Part shown: positions 42,983-51,923 of the stretch, piece after piece
How the letters are laid out: the number at the start of each line of letters is the position of its first letter
Numbering within the stretch: position 1 is the stretch's first letter
Source: JAJECS01 sp965198185
GTDB taxonomy: Bacteria; Chloroflexota; UBA11872
DNA: 64,000 bases
Direction of reading: 5' to 3'
NCBI GenBank assembly: GCA_965198185.1
Contig: CBDAOU010000002.1
Coordinates: 1,364,001 to 1,428,000, forward strand
The notes under the pieces: model-generated
The model's input: the letters and a program-made list of their open reading frames with translations, nothing else
The model's database searches: none
Told to the model about the DNA's origin: nothing
Translations under genes and position numbers: made by a program

Positions 42983-43805
42983 TCCGGGTGGTCCTCTCGG
43001 CCAGTGAGGGTACCGATATTCCCACGGCCGCCGCCACTACCGCCGCCGTGTGCGGCAGGTGTGCGGGTTCGTTGCGTCGCCCTCTCAGCGGCTCGGGGGA
43101 CAAATAGGGCGCGTCGGTTTCGAGCAACAGCCGCTCGAGGGGGATCTCCGCGGTCACGGCGCGCAGAGCCTGCTCGCGACGAAACGTGACGATGCCCGAG
43201 AGCGAGATGTGCAATCCAAGGTCGGTGAAGCCGCGGGCCTGCGCGGCGTCGCCCGCATAGCTGTGCATCACCCCCTTGATGCCCGGCACGCCTTCCAGCA
43301 CCTCGGCCACGGCATCGAGCGACTTGCGCGAATGCACGACCACCGGCAAGCCAAGCTCGACCGCCAGCGCGCAGTGGTCGGCAAACACACGCCGCTGCTG
43401 GTCCCGCGGCTGAATCTCATGGTGATGATCGAGACCGGTTTCGCCGATGGCGCGGACGTTGGGGTGGCTGGCCAGTGCGCGCAGCTCACCTGCCGTGCGG
43501 CGGTCCCAATCCCCGCATTCGTGGGGGTGCACGCCGACGGTGGCCAGCCAGCCGTCGAAGCGCTCCGTGAGCTCAATCGACCGCCGGCTGCTCGCGAGGT
43601 CGTTCGCCACGACCAGCACCTCGCCGACGCCGGCCGCAACCGCGCGGGCGTGCAACGCCGGCATTTCGTCGGCGAATCCGGGATCCGCCAGATGCGCGTG
43701 GGTATCGAACAGCGTGGCTATGCGGCCTCGATGCGCGGAAACAGCGCCCCGCCGCCCGGCACGGAGTGACCGGCAGGCAAGCCCACCCAACCACCCGCGC
43801 CCCAA
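42942..43805 (-). CDS. tatD: TatD-family metal-dependent hydrolase, start uncertain
   Basis: A TatD-type 3'-5' DNase fold. The HxH motif is in FDTHAHLADPGF. GVHPHECG, IGETGLDHH, VVVHSR, GVMHSY and LLLETDAPYLSPEPLRG follow in family order. The domain begins at about 43710, immediately after the metG stop. No ATG, GTG or TTG lies there. The in-frame ATG at 43805 and TTG at 43790 fall inside metG, so an unusual start (CTG or ATA near 43710-43720) or a small sequence error is possible. The enzyme usually lies downstream of metG, as here. Confidence 0.88.
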   Translation of the reverse strand: MGRGWLGGLACRSLRAGRRGAVSAHRGRIATLFDTHAHLADPGFADEMPALHARAVAAGVGEVLVVANDLASSRRSIELTERFDGWLATVGVHPHECGDWDRRTAGELRALASHPNVRAIGETGLDHHHEIQPRDQQRRVFADHCALAVELGLPVVVHSRKSLDAVAEVLEGVPGIKGVMHSYAGDAAQARGFTDLGLHISLSGIVTFRREQALRAVTAEIPLERLLLETDAPYLSPEPLRGRRNEPAHLPHTAAVVAAAVGISVPSLAERTTRNARAVFGAPAARA

Positions 43806-45250
43806 TCGCCAGGACCAGCGGGCGGCAGGCCCAGGCGGCCGAGGATGGCGGTAGAGGTCCGCGGCATGGCCGGTTGGATCTGGATCGCAATGTGCCGCAG
43901 CGCCTCCAGAGCCGCGCCCAGGATGGTTCCGAGGCGCTCGCGCTGCGCCGGATCCCTCGCCACGCGCCAGGGCTCAGTGCGGTCGATATATCGATTCACC
44001 GCGCTCACGAAGTCGAAGGTGGCGCCCAGCGCCAGGTGCAACCGCCAGGACTCGTAGTGCCCCTCGGCCAGCGTCCAGGCAGTCTCCGCCGCCGCGCGGA
44101 GCTCGCTCTCGAGCTCCGACGGCTCCCCCGCCGGCGGGACCGCGCCGTCGAAGTAGCGCCCGAGCATCGACGTCGTACGCAGCACCAGGTTGCCGAGGTC
44201 GTTGCCCAGGTCGTCCTGATAGCGGCGGCCCATGTTGTGCCACTTGAAGTCACCGTCCCGGTCGAACGGCACCTCGCGCAGCAGGTAGTAGCGCAAGGCA
44301 TCCGACCCGTGCCGCTCGATCACGTCGGCCGGCCGGACCATGTGGCCGCTTGTCTGGCTCATTGGAGCGCCTTCATAGTCCACCCATCCGTGGACGACGA
44401 TTTGCCGCGGCAGCGGCAGGCCCGCCGACATGAGCATGGTGGGCCAGTAGAGCGCGTGGAACCGGACGATGTCCTTGCCAATGACATGCGCGTCGGCCGG
44501 CCACCATCGATCAAAGGTCGCCTCGCCGCCGTTCTGGCCGAAGCCGACGCCCGTGATGTAGTTGATCAGCGCGTCGAACCAGACATAGATCCGCTGCGCG
44601 GGGTCGTTAGGCAGCGGGATGCCCCAGGTCATCGAGGCGCGCGAGATGCTGAAATCCCGCAGACCCTGGCGAATGATCCCGAGCATCTCGTTGCGCCGCA
44701 CGGCGGGAACCACGAAGTCCGGATGGGCCTCGTAGTGGGCGGCGATGGCGTCCTGGTATCTGGACATTCGGAAGAAGTAGTTGCGTTCGGTGAGCCACTC
44801 AGGCTTGGCGTCGTGAACCGGACAGAGCCCGTCGGCCAGGTCGTCGTCGGTGTAGAACGCCTCGCACGGGACGCAATACCAGCCCTCGTAGTCGCCCTCA
44901 TAGACATCGCCGCTGGCGAGCACGCGAGCGAAAAACTCATTGACGGTCACGTGATGCCGGGGCTCGGTGGTGCGCACAAAGTCGTCGAATGCAACGTCGA
45001 CGCTGTGCCAGACGGCTTGAAAGCGTTCCGCGGCGGCGTCGACGTAGGTCGTGGTGTCCACGCCCGCGGCTTCGGCCTGGCGCGTGACACGCTGGCTGTT
45101 TTCGTCAAGCCCGCCCAGGAAGTAGGCGTCAATCCCGCGCAGCCGCTTGAAGCGCACCACAGCGTCGGCGGCGATCATCTCGAAGCTGTGGCCCACGTGC
45201 GGCTCGCCGCTGGGATAGGGAATGGCGGTGGTGAGGTAGTACTTGGACAC
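43718..45250 (-). CDS. metG: Methionyl-tRNA synthetase
   Basis: A 510-residue class I synthetase. YLTTAIPYPSGEPHVGHSFE is the HIGH region. The Zn-binding knuckle region is CVPCEAFYTDDDLADGLCPV near residue 125. VWFDALINYITGVGFG is near 225 and HVIGKDIVRFHALYWP near 252. The KMSKS position reads GAPMSQTSGHMV, missing both lysines of the consensus. The anticodon-binding domain ends at TAILGRLGLPP. No C-terminal tRNA-binding extension is present. It precedes tatD in the rsmI-metG-tatD order. Confidence 0.93.
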   Translation of the reverse strand: MSKYYLTTAIPYPSGEPHVGHSFEMIAADAVVRFKRLRGIDAYFLGGLDENSQRVTRQAEAAGVDTTTYVDAAAERFQAVWHSVDVAFDDFVRTTEPRHHVTVNEFFARVLASGDVYEGDYEGWYCVPCEAFYTDDDLADGLCPVHDAKPEWLTERNYFFRMSRYQDAIAAHYEAHPDFVVPAVRRNEMLGIIRQGLRDFSISRASMTWGIPLPNDPAQRIYVWFDALINYITGVGFGQNGGEATFDRWWPADAHVIGKDIVRFHALYWPTMLMSAGLPLPRQIVVHGWVDYEGAPMSQTSGHMVRPADVIERHGSDALRYYLLREVPFDRDGDFKWHNMGRRYQDDLGNDLGNLVLRTTSMLGRYFDGAVPPAGEPSELESELRAAAETAWTLAEGHYESWRLHLALGATFDFVSAVNRYIDRTEPWRVARDPAQRERLGTILGAALEALRHIAIQIQPAMPRTSTAILGRLGLPPAGPGDWGAGGWVGLPAGHSVPGGGALFPRIEAA

Positions 45251-45295
45251 GGAAGCTTTCGCCCGAGGCGAGTCCGCGATTCTATCCCAGACTTT

Positions 45296-46144
45296 TCAGG
45301 ACGCCTCGGTCCGGTCCGCACGGCGGAGCTCCTGGACCAGGGCATAGACCTCGCGCCGCGGAACCCGCAGCTCCCGCGCGACCTCCGCCGCGGCTTGGCT
45401 GGGCGACGCGCCCGACGCCAAGGCTGCCGTAACCGCCTTGGCAACGGTGGACGCTTCGGGCGCGGCTTCGGGCTCGCGCTCCGCCACGTCGATCACCAGC
45501 GTGATCTCCCCGCGTGGCGTGTTTTCCGCCAGCACCCCTTGCAGCTCGGAGAGCGGCATCTCCCGAATGTCCTCGTGGAGCTTGGTCAGCTCCCGGCACA
45601 TCGCCGCTGGGCGGTCCCCCAGCCACTCGAGCAGCTCGGCCACGCGCGCCGCGGCCCGATGCGGCGGGAGATAGATGACCAACGTACGCGCGACCGCGGA
45701 GGCGCGCCGGACCAGGCGCTCGCGCCGTGGTTTCCGCTCGGGCAGGAATCCGATAAACGTGACGGGCTGCTGCGCGAACGAGACCACCGACAGCGCGGTT
45801 GCCAGCGCCGAAACACCGGGAATCGGCACCACGGAGATTCCTTCATGCCGGACTCGTGCCACCAGGTCGGGGCCCGGGTCGGCCAGGCCCGGCGTGCCGG
45901 CGTCGGACACGAGCGCGACATCGCCGTCGAGCAAGCAGGCGACGATGGCGTCTTCCCGGCGCTCCGGACTTTCCGCGTGGTACGCGATGAGCCGCGGACT
46001 CGCGCCGATGTGGTTGAGCAGCTTGCGCGTGCGGCGGGTGTCTTCCGCCGCGACCACCGGCACCGAGGCGAGCACGCGGGCGGCGCGCGCCGTCAGGTCC
46101 TCAAGGTTGCCAATTGGCGTGGCCACGACGTAGAGCACGCCCAT
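45296..46144 (-). CDS. rsmI: 16S rRNA 2'-O-ribose C1402 methyltransferase RsmI
   Basis: A 282-residue tetrapyrrole-methylase-fold enzyme. MGVLYVVATPIGNLEDLTAR is the N-terminal signature. AAEDTRRTRKLLNH near residue 33, SDAGTPGLADPGPDLV near 80 and FIGFLPERKPRRERL near 130 are family blocks. It methylates the ribose of C1402 in the ribosomal P site. The C-terminal helix-turn-helix-like tail (SQAAAEVARELRVPRREVYA) is common. It lies 45 bp upstream of metG. Confidence 0.94.
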   Translation of the reverse strand: MGVLYVVATPIGNLEDLTARAARVLASVPVVAAEDTRRTRKLLNHIGASPRLIAYHAESPERREDAIVACLLDGDVALVSDAGTPGLADPGPDLVARVRHEGISVVPIPGVSALATALSVVSFAQQPVTFIGFLPERKPRRERLVRRASAVARTLVIYLPPHRAAARVAELLEWLGDRPAAMCRELTKLHEDIREMPLSELQGVLAENTPRGEITLVIDVAEREPEAAPEASTVAKAVTAALASGASPSQAAAEVARELRVPRREVYALVQELRRADRTEAS

Positions 46145-46202
46145 GGCGGTAAGTGTAGGCGCTCAGGCCGCAACCGGAGGCCAAGCCGACGAGCGCCGGC
46201 GG

Positions 46203-46234
46203 CGGACCGGCGGGCATCGAGTCCCGCCGGTCCG
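46203..46234 (-). terminator. Strong 12-bp hairpin downstream of the glycosidase-like gene
   Basis: CGGACCGGCGGG (46203-46214) and CCCGCCGGTCCG (46223-46234) are perfect complements with an 8-nt loop. It lies between the minus-strand stop at 46263 and the rsmI start at 46144. No T-run follows on either strand, so it may be a Rho-type or weak terminator, or a processing site. Confidence 0.5.
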
Positions 46235-46262
46235 TCTCGCAGACCCTAGCGTCGTGCTTCGC

Positions 46263-48149
46263 CTACCCCGCCGTCGGCGGGGCGAACTTCGGCATGTTCC
46301 TGAGGGCCGTGTAGGCCGGTCGCGGACTCAGGTCGCTGCGCACGATCCCGAACGCCGACTTTTCGTCACTCGGGCCTACGACCTGCTGGAAGTTCAGATT
46401 CCAGACGACCATGTGCGTCACATAGGGCGCTTCGGCCCGCACCTTGGCAAACGCGCGGACGAGGTAGTTCGCCTGGTCCTGCTCGCTGTTGCAGCGCGCG
46501 TATTCGTAGCCCGCGGTCGGGTTCGGGTTCGAAGCCCAGCCGAACTCGGTGAGCCAGAGCGTCTTATGCCGGAACGCCGGGCCCGCCGCGATCATGTCGG
46601 CGTACAGCTGCTCGTAGCGGCTGAAGAAGAAGCTGTCGTGAGTCGACCAGCCGCTGTTGCACTTGGCACGACTCGCCGCCGGGTTGTGGATCGTGTCGTC
46701 CGGCGCGTTCGGCCCGCCATTGGGATGCACGCCCAGGAACTCGAAGTAGTTGGCGACCTCGCCGCCGTTGGCGGCCCACAGGCGCCTCAGATAGTCGCGG
46801 TCGTCGATGGCGGTAGACGTATTGCCCGCCGGCGTCATGGCGCCCAACCCGATGTACGCGTTGGGGTCACCGCGCTTGGCGCCGCTATACCCGTGCTTGA
46901 CCAGCTCGAGGAACTCGAGGTGGGCCGAATTGTTGGGGTCGGCGGGTCGAAGCGAGGGCCACTCACGTTGCAGGTTGGCCTCGTTCCATAGCTCATAGGC
47001 CTGGACCCGCCCTTTGTAGCGGCCCGCAAGCTCGTACATAAAGCGACCGAAGGTCGCCGGGTCGATCGGCGGGCCGTGACCAGCCGGCGACCCCGCGGGC
47101 TTGAGGCACTCCGGCGCCTTCACGACGCTGAGGAGGATGCTGAGGCCGTTGGCCCGCATGGTGTTGACAAAGCGGTCCAGGTCGTCCCAGAACCACTCGT
47201 TGGGCGGACGCTCCCGACAGCCCGGTCCGAAGACTTCCACTTCCTCCCAGGGCACCTGCTGCTTAGCCCAGCCGAAGCCGGCGCCGGTGATCAGACCTGC
47301 CAGCTGCTGGTCATCTGGGAGTCGGAATTCGCCCTGCATGCCGTAGCCGTGCAGGCCCCGGGGCAGCACCATGGGCTCCGGCACCTGGCCCTCCGCCTGG
47401 GCAAGGGACACCGGGCGCTTGGCGCTCTGGGGAATGATGATGTTGCTGAGCTTCTTGATCTGGTCCGGCACGTTGAGCAGGTGCGGAACGCCGACCCTGG
47501 TGCCAGGCGCCTGCACGTTGAAGATTCGCCACACGGCCCGCTGCGCTCGCAGCACTTGGGCGCCCTGCGGGTTGCCGTTGATCTCCTGCTCCTCGTAGGC
47601 AATCGGCAAGCCGTAGAGATCAATCCAATTCGACTTTTCGAGGAACTTGGCCTTGAGGACGGGGTTGGCGTCCAGCAGCCGCAGGTGGTTGTCGATGATC
47701 TGCGAGAAGCTCGCCCCCGCGTCCTCCGGCAGCACGCGATGCGCGGGCACGCCGGGCAGGTTCACCCCGAAGCGATTAGCCAACAGGTCCATGGAGTTGA
47801 GATAGGCGAACGTGCTACAGCCGCCTCGGTCTTGGTAATCCGGCCGGTACTGCAGCATCACCTTTTGCAGGGGCATTATCTGAAAGCCCCTGAACTCGAA
47901 TTGCTGGCCGATCGGGTAGCCGACGTCCTGCAGGTCGAGCGTGCGTACGCAGGAATACCAGTTGATCTCGCCGGTATTCACGACCGGGAATCCGTCGCTG
48001 GGGTCCGGCGTGTCGCCGCCAGTGATGGTGTAGAGGCAGCCGCCCTCGATCGGCGTGCCTTGGTGCGGATCGCAGCCGATGGCCTGGACGGAAGTGACCG
48101 ACCCGGCGACCAAGAGACTGACGATGGCAACGACGAACCACTTACGCAT
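46263..48149 (-). CDS. Secreted clan GH-A glycosidase-like protein
   Basis: A 628-residue exported protein. The signal peptide is MRKWFVVAIVSLLVAGSVTS (residues 1-24). The N-terminal 250 residues are unassigned and contain several Cys. The C-terminal part is a TIM-barrel glycosidase-like domain. It shows QAYELWNEANLQREW near residue 390 (acid/base Glu after Asn), YFEFLGVHPNGGPNAP near 470 and LWLTEFGWASNPNP near 540 (nucleophile Glu). This resembles GH39/GH5-type proteins. ATG 48149 has GAGGAG upstream and starts exactly at the signal peptide. Substrate unknown. Confidence 0.8.
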   Translation of the reverse strand: MRKWFVVAIVSLLVAGSVTSVQAIGCDPHQGTPIEGGCLYTITGGDTPDPSDGFPVVNTGEINWYSCVRTLDLQDVGYPIGQQFEFRGFQIMPLQKVMLQYRPDYQDRGGCSTFAYLNSMDLLANRFGVNLPGVPAHRVLPEDAGASFSQIIDNHLRLLDANPVLKAKFLEKSNWIDLYGLPIAYEEQEINGNPQGAQVLRAQRAVWRIFNVQAPGTRVGVPHLLNVPDQIKKLSNIIIPQSAKRPVSLAQAEGQVPEPMVLPRGLHGYGMQGEFRLPDDQQLAGLITGAGFGWAKQQVPWEEVEVFGPGCRERPPNEWFWDDLDRFVNTMRANGLSILLSVVKAPECLKPAGSPAGHGPPIDPATFGRFMYELAGRYKGRVQAYELWNEANLQREWPSLRPADPNNSAHLEFLELVKHGYSGAKRGDPNAYIGLGAMTPAGNTSTAIDDRDYLRRLWAANGGEVANYFEFLGVHPNGGPNAPDDTIHNPAASRAKCNSGWSTHDSFFFSRYEQLYADMIAAGPAFRHKTLWLTEFGWASNPNPTAGYEYARCNSEQDQANYLVRAFAKVRAEAPYVTHMVVWNLNFQQVVGPSDEKSAFGIVRSDLSPRPAYTALRNMPKFAPPTAG

Positions 48150-48377
48150 GCGCGGAACTCCTCGGAGGCAGACGTATCGGCGGCGCCCGCTGGGTTTCTG
48201 CCTCCCAGAGTCCAAACGTGATTCACCGCCAACCTGTAACGGCCGAATTTAGGCGCGATGTCGAGGCCCGTCAACCTTTTGGAGAGCGCATCACGGGGCC
48301 GCCCAGGCCAGGTGAGGCCGCCTACGCGGCGCCCAGTGGCTAGACTGACGCCACGCTCGTCAACTGAAGGGGCACCC

Positions 48378-49247
48378 GTGCGCGATCTCCGGGTAGCGCT
48401 GGCGCAGATCCGGCCCCGGCTGGGGGACGTGGCGCACAATCTGGCTACCCATCTCGAATACGCCGACCGCGCCGTGAAGGCCGGCTGCAACATCGTCGTC
48501 TTCCCGGAGCAGTCCTTGACGGGGTATTTCCTCAGCGACCTGGTCGCCGACGTCGCCGTCCCGCGCGACGATTCCAGTCTCGCGCCGATCCTGGACGCGA
48601 GCCGCGACATTGACATCATCTTCGGGTTCATCGAGCGGACGGCCGACCATCGCTTCGTTCCGGCGGCGGCATGCGCGTCCGGGGGACGGCTGCTGCACGT
48701 CCACCAGAAGGTCTATCTGGTGACCTACGGATTGTTCGACGAAGCGCGCGACCTGGCGCCCGGTAGGCACGTGCGGGCCTTCGACACGGACTACGGGCGG
48801 CAGGCCATGCTCGTCTGCGAGGACCTGTGGCATCCAACCAGCGCGGCACTGGCAGCCGCCGACGGCGCGGACGTGATCGTCGGATTGTCCAGCAGTCCCG
48901 GGCGCGGCGTGGGCGGCGGCGCGAGCGAGCTGGGGAGCGCCGAGACTTGGCACGCGCTCAACCGTCTCTACGCGCAAATGCTCGTCTGCTTCATGGTGCA
49001 CGTGAACCGGGTGGGGTTTGAGGACGGGGTGAACTTCTGGGGCGGCTCGGAGGTGGTAGCGCCCGACGGCACGTGCCTGGCGCGAGCGCCGGACTTCGAG
49101 GAGGCCTTCATCGTCGCCGACTTGCCCGACAGCCTGCTGCGGCGGCAGCGAACCCGTCTGCCGTTGCGCCGGGACGCAAACATCGAGCTGGTGAGCCGTG
49201 AGTTCGCACGCATTGCCGCGGAGCATCGCGATGGCATCGACAACTGA
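48378..49247 (+). CDS. Nitrilase-family glutaminase, probable amidase subunit for NAD synthetase
   Basis: A 289-residue C-N hydrolase. The catalytic triad is visible: Glu in VVFPEQSLTGYF near residue 45, Lys in HVHQKVYLVTYGLFDEAR near 113 and Cys in AMLVCEDLWHP near 153. The KVYL..YGLFDE and CEDLW context matches the glutaminase domain of glutamine-dependent NAD synthetases rather than generic nitrilases. GTG 48378 follows GAAGGGG. The end overlaps nadE by 17 bp. It probably supplies ammonia to NadE as a separate polypeptide. Confidence 0.85.
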   Translation: MRDLRVALAQIRPRLGDVAHNLATHLEYADRAVKAGCNIVVFPEQSLTGYFLSDLVADVAVPRDDSSLAPILDASRDIDIIFGFIERTADHRFVPAAACASGGRLLHVHQKVYLVTYGLFDEARDLAPGRHVRAFDTDYGRQAMLVCEDLWHPTSAALAAADGADVIVGLSSSPGRGVGGGASELGSAETWHALNRLYAQMLVCFMVHVNRVGFEDGVNFWGGSEVVAPDGTCLARAPDFEEAFIVADLPDSLLRRQRTRLPLRRDANIELVSREFARIAAEHRDGIDN

Positions 49248-50094
49248 GACATCCCTCCAGAGCCGCGCGCGCCACGGCTTGCAGCTGGACACCGCGCTCG
49301 CCGAGCAGGTGTTGGTGCGCTTTATTGCCGACGCGATCTCGAAATTCGACTTCACGCGAGCCATCGTGGCCACCTCCGGCGGCATCGACTCGGCCCTGAC
49401 CTGCGCCCTCGCGGCCCGCGCGCTGGGACCGAAGAACGTACTGGCGCTCGTGCTGCCGTACCGCACCAGCAATCCCGCCAGCCGGCGCGACGCCGAAACG
49501 CTGATCCAGGCCCTCGGCATCGAATCGCAGGTCATCGACGTCAGCCAAGCGGTCGATGGCTATCTGGACGAGCTTGATGACGACACAACTCCGGTGCGCC
49601 GCGGCAACGTGATGTCGCGCACGCGCATGATCGCGGCCTACGATCAATCCCTGGCCTTCGACGCGCTGGTGGTAGGCACCAGCAACAAGACCGAGCTGCT
49701 GCTGGGCTACGGCACGTTGCACGGCGACATGGCCAGCGCCGTCAACCCCATCGGCGACCTCTACAAGACGCAGGTGCGACAGCTCGCGGCGGCGCTGGAC
49801 CTTCCGGCGGCGATCCTGGAAAAGCCGCCCTCGGCGGACTTGTGGCAGGGCCAGTCCGATGAGGACGAGCTGGGATTCACCTACGAAATGGCCGATGACG
49901 TGCTCTATCTGCTCGTCGATGAGTGGCACACCGCCGATGAGATCGTCGCCGGCGGCTACGACGCCGCGTTGGTGGCGGAGATCCGCCGACGCGTGCAGCA
50001 AACCCAATACAAGCGCCGCCCGCCCGTGATCGCCAAGCTCTCCGACCGGACCATCGATCGGGATTTCCGCTATCCGCGCGATTGGGGACGCTAG
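49231..50094 (+). CDS. nadE: NAD synthetase, stand-alone ammonia-ligase subunit
   Basis: A 287-residue NadE ligase domain that amidates deamido-NAD. VATSGGIDSALT near residue 48 is the pyrophosphatase loop, VVGTSNKTELLLGYGTLHGD near 148 the NaAD site, and NPIGDLYKTQVRQLA and KPPSADLWQGQSDEDELG near 190-215 follow. It lacks an N-terminal glutaminase; that domain is encoded by the overlapping upstream gene, so the enzyme appears split. ATG 49231 lies inside the end of that gene, consistent with translational coupling. Confidence 0.92.
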   Translation: MASTTETSLQSRARHGLQLDTALAEQVLVRFIADAISKFDFTRAIVATSGGIDSALTCALAARALGPKNVLALVLPYRTSNPASRRDAETLIQALGIESQVIDVSQAVDGYLDELDDDTTPVRRGNVMSRTRMIAAYDQSLAFDALVVGTSNKTELLLGYGTLHGDMASAVNPIGDLYKTQVRQLAAALDLPAAILEKPPSADLWQGQSDEDELGFTYEMADDVLYLLVDEWHTADEIVAGGYDAALVAEIRRRVQQTQYKRRPPVIAKLSDRTIDRDFRYPRDWGR

Positions 50095-50195
50095 CCGTCG
50101 AGGCCAGGTCTGCAAGCGGCGCCGCGGCGTCCGACTCGTCCGTATACTCGCGAAGCACCGCGCGGCGCACGTGCCCCACCCTGCGCGATTCTCCC

Positions 50196-51857
50196 GTGCC
50201 TGAATTCGTACTCCGTGAGCGCTTGGCCGCGCTCCTGCGTAACGCTCTCGCCGCCGCCCGTGCGAGCGGTGACTTGCCGCCGATGCCAACCGCCCAAATC
50301 GGGCTGGACCGTCGCGGCGACGAGCTGGCCGACTACGCCAGCGCGGACGCGCTGCGCCTCGCGCGCGGGGCCAAGATGGCGCCGCGCGCCATTGCGGAGG
50401 CCATTGCCGCGCATGTCGCGTCCGATCCGGCCATCGCCGACGTCACGGTCGCCGGCCCGGGATTCGTCAACATCCGCCTCGATGACGCCTGGGTGCTGGG
50501 CCAAATCGAGGCAATCGTGGAGGCCGGGGCGGACTTCGGACCGACGCCGGTTGCCGATCCCCATCGCATACAGGTGGAGTATCTGAGCGCCAATCCCACC
50601 GGCCCGCTCACCGTGGGCGCGGGACGCATCGGCGTCGTCGGCGACGCCATCGCCCGCATGCTCACCGCCCGCGGACATGACGTGACACGGGAATATTATG
50701 TCAACGACGCGGGCCGCCAGATCGAGCTGCTCGGCCAGACCGTCCACCATCACTACGCCGCCGCCCTCGGCGTCAGCCAGCCCTTCCCCGAGGACGGCTA
50801 TCGGGGCGCCTACGCGGCGGAATGGGGACAGGCCGTCGCCGCCGAGGACGGCGACCGCTGGCTCGACATCCAGCGGCGCGAGGACGCCGAGGCGTTCGAG
50901 CAGCGGTCCGTGACCATCGCGCTGGCCTCCGTGAAGCACGACCTCGCCGACCTCGATCTCGAATTCGACGAGTGGTACTCCGAGCGCGAGATGCGCGCCC
51001 GCGGCGAAGTCGAGGCCGCGCTGCAGACCCTGACCGAAAGCGGACACGTGACGCACCGCGAAGGCGCCACCTGGTTCGTGGGCGGCGAGGGAACCGAGGA
51101 CCGCGAAAACGTGCTGGTGCGCTCACGCGGCGATCCCACCTACTTCGCCACCGACATCGCCTATCACCACGACAAATTCCGCCAGCGGCGGTTCGACCGC
51201 GTAATTAACATCTGGGGCGCCGACCATCAGGGTCACGTGCCCCGCATGAAGGCCGCCATGGAGGCGCTGGGGATCGATCCGGCACGACTCGAAATACTCG
51301 TGGCGCAGATGGTCGGCGTACGCAGCGGAGACGGCTTGGCGCGCGCCGGCAAGCGCAGCGGCCGCTTCATCACGCTGCGCGAGGTGCTCGACGAGGTTGG
51401 CCCGGCCGCCACGCGCTACTTCTTTGTCTCCAAGGCGATCGACAGCCAGATGGAGTTCGACCTGGAGCTGGCCAAGCGCGAGGACCCGGAGAATCCCATC
51501 TACTACATCCAGATGGCGCACGCGCGCTGTGCGGGAATTCAACGCTCGGCGGCCGAGAACCCACCCGACGCGCCACCGGACCCTTCACGACTCGGCGCCC
51601 CGGAAGCCGCCCTGGTGCGGCAGCTCTTGGCTTATCCCGAAGTGATGGTCGACGCGTCGGATTCGCGGGAGCCGCACCGCATCGCCCACTACCTGCTGGA
51701 GCTCGCCCGGGCTTTTCACTCCTACTACAACGATCACCGCGTGGTGAGCGACGACGCGGTGCGAACGGCCGCCCGCCTGCGCCTGGTGGCGGCCGTGCGG
51801 CAGGTGCTGGCCAACGGCTTGGATCTCTTGGGAATCGACGCGCCCGCCCGGATGTAA
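50196..51857 (+). CDS. argS: Arginyl-tRNA synthetase
   Basis: A 553-residue class I synthetase. The N-terminal Add-1 domain covers about 1-110. The HIGH position reads SANPTGPLTVGAGRIG near residue 132, with His-Val-Gly-His replaced by Thr-Val-Gly-Ala. YYVNDAGRQIELLG near 168 and YFATDIAYHHDKF near 318 are typical. VINIWGADHQGHVPRMKAAM follows, and the DALR anticodon domain has RIAHYLLELARAFHSYYND near 495. GTG 50196 is chosen because upstream in-frame codons are not conserved-looking. Confidence 0.93.
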   Translation: MPEFVLRERLAALLRNALAAARASGDLPPMPTAQIGLDRRGDELADYASADALRLARGAKMAPRAIAEAIAAHVASDPAIADVTVAGPGFVNIRLDDAWVLGQIEAIVEAGADFGPTPVADPHRIQVEYLSANPTGPLTVGAGRIGVVGDAIARMLTARGHDVTREYYVNDAGRQIELLGQTVHHHYAAALGVSQPFPEDGYRGAYAAEWGQAVAAEDGDRWLDIQRREDAEAFEQRSVTIALASVKHDLADLDLEFDEWYSEREMRARGEVEAALQTLTESGHVTHREGATWFVGGEGTEDRENVLVRSRGDPTYFATDIAYHHDKFRQRRFDRVINIWGADHQGHVPRMKAAMEALGIDPARLEILVAQMVGVRSGDGLARAGKRSGRFITLREVLDEVGPAATRYFFVSKAIDSQMEFDLELAKREDPENPIYYIQMAHARCAGIQRSAAENPPDAPPDPSRLGAPEAALVRQLLAYPEVMVDASDSREPHRIAHYLLELARAFHSYYNDHRVVSDDAVRTAARLRLVAAVRQVLANGLDLLGIDAPARM

Positions 51858-51877
51858 GGGCGGTTCGCGAACCGCCC
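51858..51877. repeat. 20-bp perfect palindrome directly after argS
   Basis: GGGCGGTTCGCGAACCGCCC is identical to the copy at 12523-12542 and begins immediately after the argS TAA. It sits between the convergent argS and the minus-strand gene ending at 51924, so it may act as a bidirectional terminator. Confidence 0.75.
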
Positions 51878-51923
51878 TCGCCGGATCCCTTCGCGGTCCA
51901 ATCGCCCGAACGGATGTAGCGGC

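Noticed and set aside
43766..46249. 827-codon plus-strand open frame opposite metG and rsmI
   Set aside because: It spans two well-conserved minus-strand genes and the gap between them; composition is typical of a codon-bias shadow.
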